Shown: piece after piece, positions 1 to 5,246 of the stretch | Numbering within the stretch: the stretch's first letter is position 1 | Layout of the letters: each line of letters begins with the position of its first letter | Assembly (NCBI GenBank): GCA_030672555.1 | Contig: DAOVGD010000045.1 | Location: 1 to 7,186, forward strand | Direction: 5' to 3' | Length of the DNA stretch: 7,186 bases | DNA from: Desulfobacterales bacterium | Lineage (GTDB): Bacteria > Desulfobacterota > Desulfobacteria > Desulfobacterales > C00003106 | The notes under the pieces: generated by a model | Told to the model about the DNA's origin: nothing | Seen by the model: the letters and a program-made list of their open reading frames with translations, nothing else | The model's database searches: none | Program-made: the position numbers and the translations under genes

Positions 1-6
1 CTCCTT
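1..6 (-). promoter_or_regulatory. Possible ribosome binding site of a leftward gene outside the window
   Basis: The minus strand reads AAGGAG at the extreme left edge, 11 bases after the stop of the small minus-strand frame. If real, a leftward gene starts a few bases outside the window. The start codon cannot be seen. Confidence 0.25.
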
Positions 7-17
7 ATTCGTTTCCT

Positions 18-188
18 TTAGGAGGATTTTCCCAAGAGAATCAGAAAAATTCCGATACAAGAATCAGGGTACAAATCAGGGTACTGCTTATTGACAGCAT
101 TACAATATATCATTATGCTAACTTTATGTGGAAAGCCCTTTTGGGGCACTTCATTTCTATGATCCCGAGTAACGACTACTGTATCCAT
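18..188 (-). CDS. Possible 56-residue hypothetical protein
   Basis: An uninterrupted minus-strand frame runs from an ATG (complement of 186-188) to a TAA (complement of 18-20). It is too short for most ORF lists. A purine-rich GGGGAGG (complement of 192-198) lies only 3 bases upstream of the ATG, a tight but possible ribosome binding site. Two bases-wide clues suggest a leftward operon: the stop lies inside the window and a second AAGGAG (complement of 1-6) follows 11 bases later, poised for another gene beyond the edge. The product starts MDTVVVTRDHRN, carries a YPDLYPDS repeat near residues 36-43 encoded by a tandem DNA repeat, and ends in a short hydrophobic tail (CIGIFLILLG). I recognise no family. 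A strong plus-strand promoter-like sequence lies inside it, so it may be a chance frame. Confidence 0.3.
   Translation of the reverse strand: MDTVVVTRDHRNEVPQKGFPHKVSIMIYCNAVNKQYPDLYPDSCIGIFLILLGKSS
62..84. repeat. Tandem direct repeat of AATCAGGGTAC
   Basis: Two identical 11-base copies of AATCAGGGTAC lie at 62-72 and 74-84, one base apart, giving a 12-base period close to one helical turn. They end 6 bases before the TTGACA hexamer at 91. That is a plausible position for an activator or repressor site on the plus strand. On the minus strand they encode the repeated YPD of the small reading frame. Confidence 0.7.
91..119 (+). promoter_or_regulatory. Sigma70-like promoter
   Basis: TTGACA (91-96) matches the -35 consensus exactly. 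It is followed by a 17-base spacer and TATGCT (114-119), which matches 4 of 6 bases of the -10 consensus. Transcription would start near 126 and leave a leader of about 290 bases before the glucoamylase start at 420. No better promoter is evident closer to that gene. The site lies inside the possible minus-strand frame 18-188, so at most one of the two calls may be meaningful. Confidence 0.4.
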
Positions 189-419
189 CTTCCTCCCCTA
201 GAATCATAAGACCTCACTTTTGATTTCGTGGGGTAACCTTTTTCTCAAGCCTCTGCTAACTAAGCTGTTTGCCTGTTACCCCTCGATCGAAGCAGAATTT
301 CCATAAAAAACACCCCAAAATGTGCGCACCCGGGTCCCAATTAAAAGTTATATATTTTGTTAAGAAGTTTGTCTGGCAGTTTATTTGGTTCATATTAAAA
401 AATTAAGGGAGAAAATATC
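189..419 (+). other. Leader/intergenic region upstream of the glucoamylase gene
   Basis: I see no convincing gene here. The region holds an 8-base perfect inverted repeat (GGGGTAAC at 230-237 and GTTACCCC at 275-282, loop 37), a TGTGCGCA/CCCGGG stretch near 320-335, and an AT-rich run from about 340 to 400. The glucoamylase ribosome binding site AAGGGAG lies at 405-411, 8 bases before the ATG. I could not match the folded region to a known riboswitch class. Confidence 0.5.
230..282. repeat. 8-bp inverted repeat in the glucoamylase leader
   Basis: GGGGTAAC (230-237) and GTTACCCC (275-282) are exact reverse complements separated by 37 bases. The pairing does not extend inward or outward. It could close a larger RNA structure or be a split protein-binding site, but no further conserved feature supports a named element. 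Confidence 0.4.
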
Positions 420-3146
420 ATGAAGACGAAAAATTATTTGCTAATTCCCCTGATTACGTTTTCTTTGGTTTTTCTAGGGGCTTTAAACGCCTTAGGACTG
501 GGGACTGCAGACACTTTGGGAACAGGTGGTGCCCATGGCGCGCCTGGAGACCCCTCAGTTTGGAGTTATGCAGGGAAAAAAGGGATAGGGACTTCTTATG
601 AGCAGTATCTTAACAAGCAATACAGTGATGCCGCACCAACAGGTACAGTCTCCAAGGTGTGGTTTTCTATTGCTAAAGGAATTGTCACTGAAACATCATA
701 TGGAATGATACACGAGGCCCAAATAAAAGACTTGCAGTTTTTAGTAATTGGGAACGGTTTTTTTGATGAAGAAAAAATAGCTACCAATAGTCAAATAGAA
801 TACCTTCACGCCGACAGCGCCGGAAGACCTCTTTCACTGGCTTATCGAATAATCAACACTGATAAAGATGGCAAGTACAAAATAGAAAAACATATTTTTA
901 CTGATCCAGATAGGCAAACATTATTTATGCGGGTAATATTTACGGCTAATGAAGATAATATTACACCCTACATCTTAATTAACCCTCACATGAAGAATAC
1001 CGGAAACGGGGATGTCGCATATGTTAGTAATGATTACCTAAATGCTCGCGAAGGGCATGACAAATACCTCAGTTTAAAATGTACCGCACCTTTTGTAAAA
1101 ACTTCAGCCGGGTTTGTTGGCAAATCCGATGGCTGGACGGATCTAGATGACAATAATACAATGGATTGGGAGTACGATTGGGCTGACGATGGCAGTGGCA
1201 ATGTCGCTATGATGACACAACTGCAAACCATGAATACCGAAACGAAAGTATTTGATATTGCAGTAGGATTTGGAGAATCACATTTCGGTGCTATTTCACA
1301 GGCTGATGGATCTTTAAGTGAGGGTTATAACGCAGTTTTGAATAAATACAATGGAGCTGGCAATGCAATTGGCTGGGAGGATTATATTCAAAATCTTTCC
1401 AATCTACCTTCAATGGCTCCTTTTACAGGTGATAACGGAAAACAGCTTTATGCAAGCGCTCTTGTTCTTAAGGCCCAGGAAGACAAGACACATGCAGGGG
1501 CTTTAATTGCGTCTTTATCCATTCCCTGGGGAGATACAGTATCAGCAGATAGCTTTAAAACAGGATACCGCGCGGTTTGGCCAAGGGATTTTTATCAATG
1601 TGCCATGGCATTGCTTGCCATGGGGGATACAGAAACGCCCCTGGTTTCCTTTGAATACCTTGAAAAGGTGCAGGTTACTTCTGGTACTCCTGGTAATTCT
1701 GGCACTATTGGTTGGTTCTTACAAAAGACCCATGTCAATGGTGCCCTTGAATGGTTTCAAGTTCAAATGGATCAGACTGCAATGCCCATCATGCTTGGAT
1801 GGAAATTGTGGAAGGGAGGGGTCTTAACAGATAGTGAAATCGCTACATGGTATTCCAAAATGTTGAAGCCTGCTGCTGAATTTCTATCAAATGGCGGCTC
1901 TGTTAACATTAAAGGGAGCACATATCAGGTTAATCCACCCTGGACCAGATTGGAGCGATGGGAAGAACAGACGGGATATTCCCCGTCAACAACCGCGGCC
2001 ATCATTACAGGATTAATTACAGCTGCTGATATCGCGAAAAATGCGGCAAATGATCCGGGCGCCGCTTCATTTTATGAGACAAAAGCAGATTGCTTTGCAA
2101 GTAAAATCGAGAGTTCCATGTTCACCACTGCTGGCACATATAGTGCCGGTAGCAATAATGGTCGATACTATCTTAGAATTACAAAAAATCAAGACCCCAA
2201 TGATGGACAAGAAATTGATGGTGGTAATGGACTTCCGTCAATCAATGAAAAGAAAGTATTGGATGCTGGCTTTTTAGAATTGGTCCGTTATGGCGTAAGG
2301 GCGGCGAATGATCCTTTTATAACAGATTCTTTAACTGAATTGGATGATACGAGTCTACCTGAAAACTTAAGGGTTAAGTATAATTTCAAATTTGACGGTC
2401 AATCTGGTCCGGATTTTCCTGGTTGGAGAAGGTATGGAAATGATGGATACGGTGAAAGAACAGACGATGGTTCCAACTGGATTCACGACCATTCTGCTCA
2501 AAGAGGACGTGTATGGCCGTTCTTTACAGGTGAGCGTGGTCATTACGAACTGGAGAAGATTAAAGCAGAAAATGGTGGAACTATAACCGATGCACAGATT
2601 GCTGGACTTCGTAATACCTGTGTTAGGGCCATGGAGTATTTTGCCAATGAGGGATTAATGCTTCCTGAACAGGTATGGGATGGTGTTGGAAACAATAATA
2701 CCCATAATTTTACAACCGGAGAAGGAACCGATAGCGCGACTCCTTTGGCATGGACTCATGCAGAATATGTGAAATTAGTCAAATCACTTACTGATAAAAA
2801 TACCTGGGATTCTTACCCTATAGTAAGGGCCAGATATTCAGGGGGTGGACATAAGAAGACCTTTAGCCAGGTATTCTTTAGAGGAACGCCGAATAACTGG
2901 GGAACAACACCGATGCATCTAGTCTCTGATTTTACTTGGGGAATTACAGTAACCTCTGGAAGCGCAAGCAATGAAAGGTTTAAGTTTGATCTCTATTGTG
3001 ACTGGTCACACAATTATGGTGATAACCCTCCACAAGATGGTACTGCAGACCGGACTGGCCCGGATATTCCTATTTCTGGAGGGGCCGGCTCTTATACAAT
3101 CACCTTTAATGATCAAACCAAAGCTTATACTGTAGTAAAGAATTAA
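420..3146 (+). CDS. Secreted GH15 glucoamylase (glucan 1,4-alpha-glucosidase) with C-terminal starch-binding-like domain
   Basis: This 908-residue enzyme is predicted to release glucose by inverting hydrolysis from the non-reducing ends of starch-like alpha-glucans outside the cytoplasm. Residues 1 to about 26 form a Sec signal (basic MKTK, then a hydrophobic stretch) without a lipobox cysteine. Residues about 38-310 match the beta-sandwich domain N of bacterial glucoamylases and glucodextranases (GAPG near the start, SKVWFSIAKGIVTE, IKDLQFLV). The (alpha/alpha)6 catalytic domain follows. VWPRD at 386-390 holds the substrate-binding Arg-Asp pair. ERWEEQTGYSPST starts at 512, with E515 as expected general acid by analogy with Aspergillus Glu179. 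PEQVWD has E750 as expected general base, followed by TPLAWTHAEY. Residues about 815-908 (FFRGTPNNWG, FKFD, ITFNDQTKAY) resemble a small beta-sandwich starch-binding module seen on amylases, an unusual addition to GH15. The start is supported by AAGGGAG 8 bases upstream. A hairpin follows the stop directly. Linkage specificity (starch or dextran) is not certain. Confidence 0.93.
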   Translation: MKTKNYLLIPLITFSLVFLGALNALGLGTADTLGTGGAHGAPGDPSVWSYAGKKGIGTSYEQYLNKQYSDAAPTGTVSKVWFSIAKGIVTETSYGMIHEAQIKDLQFLVIGNGFFDEEKIATNSQIEYLHADSAGRPLSLAYRIINTDKDGKYKIEKHIFTDPDRQTLFMRVIFTANEDNITPYILINPHMKNTGNGDVAYVSNDYLNAREGHDKYLSLKCTAPFVKTSAGFVGKSDGWTDLDDNNTMDWEYDWADDGSGNVAMMTQLQTMNTETKVFDIAVGFGESHFGAISQADGSLSEGYNAVLNKYNGAGNAIGWEDYIQNLSNLPSMAPFTGDNGKQLYASALVLKAQEDKTHAGALIASLSIPWGDTVSADSFKTGYRAVWPRDFYQCAMALLAMGDTETPLVSFEYLEKVQVTSGTPGNSGTIGWFLQKTHVNGALEWFQVQMDQTAMPIMLGWKLWKGGVLTDSEIATWYSKMLKPAAEFLSNGGSVNIKGSTYQVNPPWTRLERWEEQTGYSPSTTAAIITGLITAADIAKNAANDPGAASFYETKADCFASKIESSMFTTAGTYSAGSNNGRYYLRITKNQDPNDGQEIDGGNGLPSINEKKVLDAGFLELVRYGVRAANDPFITDSLTELDDTSLPENLRVKYNFKFDGQSGPDFPGWRRYGNDGYGERTDDGSNWIHDHSAQRGRVWPFFTGERGHYELEKIKAENGGTITDAQIAGLRNTCVRAMEYFANEGLMLPEQVWDGVGNNNTHNFTTGEGTDSATPLAWTHAEYVKLVKSLTDKNTWDSYPIVRARYSGGGHKKTFSQVFFRGTPNNWGTTPMHLVSDFTWGITVTSGSASNERFKFDLYCDWSHNYGDNPPQDGTADRTGPDIPISGGAGSYTITFNDQTKAYTVVKN

Positions 3147-3211
3147 ACCGTTAAAGATTGTATCCGGAATTCCGCTGCGCTTCACTCCGGATACAATCTT
3201 TAACGTTAGGT
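3142..3211 (+). other. attC-like hairpin (candidate integron cassette recombination site)
   Basis: Two perfect 20-base arms (3149-3168 and 3186-3205) flank a 17-base loop containing CCGCTGCGCTTCAC. The right arm runs straight into GTTAGGT (3205-3211), which fits the integron R' core box GTTRRRY. The matching R'' box (RYYYAAC) is only approximated by ATTAAAC (3142-3148), which overlaps the glucoamylase stop codon, as attC sites often do at cassette ends. The general loop style and the AACGTTAGGT right end recall environmental attC sites. Against this, the stem is perfect and lacks the extrahelical bases expected of attC. There is no U-run after the stem on the plus strand, so it is not a standard intrinsic terminator, although it could still act as an RNA 3'-end stabiliser. 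Confidence 0.5.
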
Positions 3212-3259
3212 GATTAGTTTTCTTATTGATACGTTCGGACATGAAAAAGGAGGTGTACG

Positions 3260-3703
3260 ATGAATAAGATCAGTTGGTGGTTATCTTTTTTTGTTGTTGT
3301 TTCTATGTTTTTTGGAGGTTGTGCGGCAGTGCGGTACGATAATAGCTCTTTGAAAGGTACATACTATGTCAATACCATTGAAATTAGAAAAGAGACAAAT
3401 GCAGAAAAAGTCAGAATTGTATATTGTGACAGCTTCGGGACGTTGCGATTTGATGGAAAGGGATCCATCAAGGGCAATGGAACAAGGCGATGCAATGGTG
3501 GATCACCAGTTCACGATACTGGGATATTAAAATATAATGTTAATCCCGATGGCTCGATCATAATTTCTGAGCCTGGATATCCAAACCTGGACGTTCATGG
3601 TCAAATAACCGCCAATGGCAAAATTGTACTTATTGATCGCACTCCGACAACTGATGCTAATAAGTTAATAATGCACGGAATTGCAGTAAAAGTGAAAAAG
3701 TAA
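3260..3703 (+). CDS. Putative outer-membrane lipoprotein, family not recognised (147 aa)
   Basis: The start is fixed by a near-perfect Shine-Dalgarno sequence AAGGAGGT (3247-3254), 5 bases before the ATG. Residues 1-20 form a lipoprotein signal (MNK, then a hydrophobic run) ending in the lipobox FFGGC with C21 as the lipidated residue. Alanine at +2 favours sorting to the outer membrane. The mature part is rich in beta-type alternation with glycine turns (LRFDGKGSIKGNGT, LKYNVNPDGSIIIS, VHGQITANGKIVLID), suggesting a small beta-sandwich or barrel. C56 and C78 could form a disulfide. I do not recognise the family. The gene begins 48 bases after the attC-like hairpin and is followed 45 bases later by another lipoprotein gene, so co-transcription is likely. 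Size, export and orphan character fit an integron cassette product. It could also be an accessory envelope protein with no link to the glucoamylase. Confidence 0.8.
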   Translation: MNKISWWLSFFVVVSMFFGGCAAVRYDNSSLKGTYYVNTIEIRKETNAEKVRIVYCDSFGTLRFDGKGSIKGNGTRRCNGGSPVHDTGILKYNVNPDGSIIISEPGYPNLDVHGQITANGKIVLIDRTPTTDANKLIMHGIAVKVKK

Positions 3704-3720
3704 CTATTTTGAGAATTTTC

Positions 3721-3727
3721 GCCTAAC
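3721..3727 (+). other. Isolated attC R''-type heptamer GCCTAAC
   Basis: GCCTAAC fits the integron R'' core box RYYYAAC and is the exact complement of the common R' box GTTAGGC. It lies 17 bases after the first lipoprotein stop, where a cassette's attC would begin. No stem or R' box follows before the next gene starts at 3749. It may be a remnant of a deleted site or a chance heptamer. Confidence 0.2.
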
Positions 3728-3736
3728 TAAAGGAAG

Positions 3737-4235
3737 GGAGGCCTGGAGATGAGCATAAGGAAACGATGGTTGTTGACGGCTACATTCATTGTGACTTTTG
3801 TTAGCTTCGCTGTGACATTCGGTTGTGCACCTGCTTTAAATGTGAGGCCGAAACAGCCGTTTCAGCAACAGGTGGAGCTGACCCTGCCCGAGAATACGGG
3901 CGGCCAAAACGGACCTGTGAATGTCCCTGCTGGTAAGCGCCTCGTGATTAAATACATTTCTGGCGAAGCGTTTATGCCGCAAGGTCAGAAAATGTTGTTC
4001 GGTGTTATTTGCACGGCAAGCGGCAAAAAGGCCCGACATTACCTGGGTACGCATGCTGTGGGATCTTTCGGCCCACCGGACTATTTTTGGTCCAGCGGGC
4101 CGGTGCATTTCTATGCAGATCCCGGCACGGTCGTGTATTTACGAGCCGATCGAGATATTACCAAAGGAGAAGCCAAAGTCCGAATGACGGTTTCAGGATA
4201 TCTTGAAGACGCCCAGTAGGTGGAGGCCTGGGGAT
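3737..4235 (+). repeat. 14-base direct repeat pair bracketing the second lipoprotein gene
   Basis: GGAGGCCTGGAGAT (3737-3750) and GGAGGCCTGGGGAT (4222-4235) differ at one base and lie on either side of the gene at 3749-4219. The first copy contains part of the ribosome binding site and the start codon. The second lies three bases after the stop and runs into ATATG, which opens only an eight-codon frame. This could be the footprint of a duplication or of recombination between two similar gene starts. Confidence 0.6.
3749..4219 (+). CDS. Putative lipoprotein with beta-rich domain, family not named (156 aa)
   Basis: The start follows AGGGAGG at 3735-3741 with usual spacing. The signal region is MSIRKRW (basic), a hydrophobic stretch to residue 25, and the lipobox VTFGC with C26. 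T and F at -3 and -2 are permitted but not typical. Alanine at +2 suggests the outer membrane. The mature domain has a run of predicted strands: VELTLPENTG, VNVPAGKRLVIKYISGE, QKMLFGVICTASGK, GPVHFYADPGTVVYLRADR, AKVRMTVSGYLED. I associate the pattern VPAGKRLVI-YISG, then VHFYADPGTVV, then SGYLED with widespread uncharacterised proteobacterial proteins, from memory only. No catalytic motif is visible. A hairpin with one bulged base (4204-4214 with 4241-4250) spans the stop codon. The gene sits 45 bases after the previous lipoprotein gene and upstream of an attC-like element, so it could be a cassette passenger. Confidence 0.8.
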   Translation: MSIRKRWLLTATFIVTFVSFAVTFGCAPALNVRPKQPFQQQVELTLPENTGGQNGPVNVPAGKRLVIKYISGEAFMPQGQKMLFGVICTASGKKARHYLGTHAVGSFGPPDYFWSSGPVHFYADPGTVVYLRADRDITKGEAKVRMTVSGYLEDAQ

Positions 4236-4250
4236 ATGCGGGGGTCTTCA
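4204..4250 (+). other. Hairpin spanning the stop codon of the second lipoprotein gene
   Basis: TGAAGAC plus CCC (4204-4214, with G4211 bulged) pairs over 10 bases with GGGGTCTTCA (4241-4250). The loop is 26 bases and contains the TAG stop. The following bases (CTCTTCACTT) are pyrimidine-rich but not a U-run, and they continue a CTTCACT tandem (4246-4259). It may be a weak terminator or an mRNA 3'-end structure. Confidence 0.35.
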
Positions 4251-4292
4251 CTCTTCACTTAAGATACCAAAAGTGGCGGGTCAAATTAAAAA

Positions 4293-4375
4293 GCTTACAC
4301 AATGGATTCAAGCCAACAGCTAAAAGCGGCGCTTCGCTCTGCTTTTAGAGCTGCGGCTTAACCCAAGCGTGCAGC
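4293..4375 (+). other. attC-like element (59-base-element type) with degenerate core boxes
   Basis: The stem pairs AAGCC (4310-4314) with GGCTT (4355-4359), CAG (4317-4319) with CTG (4351-4353), and CTAAAAGC (4320-4327) with GCTTTTAG (4341-4348). That leaves AA against C and an AG bulge as extrahelical bases, as expected of folded attC. The loop contains GGCGCTTCGCTC. The outer parts, ATTCAAGCC on the left and CGGCTTAACCCAAGCGT on the right, closely resemble the aadA cassette attC as I remember it. The left core box reads GCTTACAC (4293-4300), which is RYYYAAC with one inserted C. The right core box reads GTGCAGC (4369-4375) where GTTRRRY is expected, so the recombination point is damaged or the site joined a secondary target. 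The element lies between two lipoprotein genes in the same direction. Confidence 0.6.
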
Positions 4376-4394
4376 TGCACACGGGTACGGGTAC
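4369..4394. repeat. 12-base palindrome followed by an ACGGGT tandem
   Basis: GTGCAGCTGCAC (4369-4380) is a perfect palindrome that replaces the expected R' box of the attC-like element. It is followed directly by ACGGGTACGGGTAC (4381-4394), a 6-base tandem. This may mark a recombination scar or a regulatory site for the third lipoprotein gene, whose ATG is at 4479. Confidence 0.45.
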
Positions 4395-4395
4395 T

Positions 4396-4423
4396 TTGAC
4401 TCTTGAGAAATGTACGATATCTA
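4396..4423 (+). promoter_or_regulatory. Weak candidate promoter for the third lipoprotein gene
   Basis: TTGACT (4396-4401), a 16-base spacer and TATCTA (4418-4423) give a 5 of 6 match at -35 but only a poor -10. It lies just after the attC-like element and about 55 bases before the ATG at 4479. This would be a sensible place for a cassette-borne promoter. Confidence 0.2.
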
Positions 4424-4478
4424 CGGCCTACAAATTAGTTATTGCCAACAGACTGATCGAACGAGAGGAGGAGAAACG

Positions 4479-5012
4479 ATGAAGCAGAAAAAAATCCAAC
4501 CTATCGGCAGGCTTGCGTTATTGTTCTTCCTAGCCCTGAGCGCGGGCTGCACTTCAATCCGTACGATGACCTATAGCCCGATCACGGCAACGGTAAGCCC
4601 AACACTTCACCCTACTATCAAGGTAGAACAAGCAATCTCTCCCCCGCACGCGCTTCTCGTAACGGCGACGAAGCCCGGCCGGATTGAATTTGTAAATATT
4701 GATCTACCATTGCCACAGGGAACAGCGGCACCAAAAGTCACCGGTGTGGAGGTCTGTTACCAGATCGAAACATCAAATCCCGGTTCGACTTATATTAGAC
4801 AGACCCGCTTGACTGCGATGACCACGCCAAATCAAGCTCCTATCATAATGGAGGATCCTACCGATCGAACAGCGCTTGGGCCGACATGCTATCTGATCAA
4901 TAACTTGTCGCTGTCTCCCCACGGGTCGGTTGTACTGGGCCTCGGAGTAGTATTTGGAAGTACTGACGATAAGATCCTGATAGGGGGCATCACCTTAATG
5001 TTTGGTCAATGA
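4479..5012 (+). CDS. Putative outer-membrane lipoprotein, family not recognised (177 aa)
   Basis: I place the start at the ATG at 4479, not at the in-frame ATG at 4410. The later one has a strong ribosome binding site (AGGAGG, 4466-4471, 7 bases away) and begins a proper lipoprotein signal: basic MKQKK and R11, a hydrophobic LALLFFLAL, then lipobox LSAGC with C24. Threonine at +2 suggests the outer membrane. After a Pro/Thr-rich stretch (residues about 30-58), the mature part is beta-rich: HALLVTATKPGRIEFVNIDLPLP, VTGVEVCYQIE, YIRQTRLTAM, SVVLGLGVVF, ILIGGITLMFGQ. C93 and C137 could form a disulfide. No enzyme motif is visible and I do not recognise the family. The attC-like element and palindrome lie upstream, and a long structured gap separates it from the flavoprotein gene downstream. 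It may be a separate transcription unit. Confidence 0.8.
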   Translation: MKQKKIQPIGRLALLFFLALSAGCTSIRTMTYSPITATVSPTLHPTIKVEQAISPPHALLVTATKPGRIEFVNIDLPLPQGTAAPKVTGVEVCYQIETSNPGSTYIRQTRLTAMTTPNQAPIIMEDPTDRTALGPTCYLINNLSLSPHGSVVLGLGVVFGSTDDKILIGGITLMFGQ

Positions 5013-5124
5013 GAGCACCCTATGGAGGCGCTACGCGCAGCTGAGTTCAAATCTTGGGGGATACTGAATGGAGGGACATCGAAGAAGGCCTCGGTGGGGC
5101 AACGCGTTACGTATCGACTGTTAT

Positions 5125-5149
5125 GGTGGATTGAAAATTTTCAATCACC
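5125..5149. promoter_or_regulatory. Palindrome, possible regulator operator
   Basis: ATTGAAAATTTTCAAT (5130-5145) is a perfect 16-base palindrome. GGTG (5125-5128) and CACC (5146-5149) extend it with one unpaired G at 5129. The AT-rich centre and absence of a loop favour a dimeric DNA-binding protein site over an RNA hairpin. It lies about 135 bases before the flavoprotein start and is the best candidate control site for that gene. Confidence 0.45.
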
Positions 5150-5219
5150 GGGTCACCTCCAGACAGAGGTTGGCCTTTGAAGGGCTTGAGCTGGATGATG
5201 GGAAACTATCACGTTCTTA

Positions 5220-5246
5220 GGGGGCTTGGGGCTGATAACAGCCCCC
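5220..5246 (+). other. Alternative GC-rich hairpins before the flavoprotein start
   Basis: GGGGCT (5228-5233) pairs with AGCCCC (5240-5245) around the loop GATAAC. Alternatively GGGGGCT (5220-5226) pairs with AGCCCCC (5240-5246) around a 13-base loop. The two stems share the same C-rich strand, so they exclude each other. They lie 36 or more bases before the ATG, and no U-run follows. Confidence 0.4.

Noticed and set aside
596..2586. Several 60-110 codon frames on both strands inside the glucoamylase gene
   Set aside because: They are shadows of a well-supported GH15 coding sequence and have no family resemblance or translation signals of their own.
3149..3205. Hairpin after the glucoamylase read as a standard intrinsic terminator
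   Set aside because: The stem is not followed by a U-run on the plus strand, since the next bases are TTAGGTGATTAG. The attC-type end fits better, although a termination role is not excluded.
4410..4478. Earlier in-frame ATG at 4410 for the third lipoprotein
   Set aside because: No ribosome binding site precedes it and it would bury the signal peptide. The ATG at 4479 has AGGAGG at ideal spacing and a clean lipoprotein signal.
5095..5120. AACGCGTTACGT stretch as a third attC core box
   Set aside because: GTTACGT misses the GTTRRRY pattern at one base, and no attC-like stem lies to its left.
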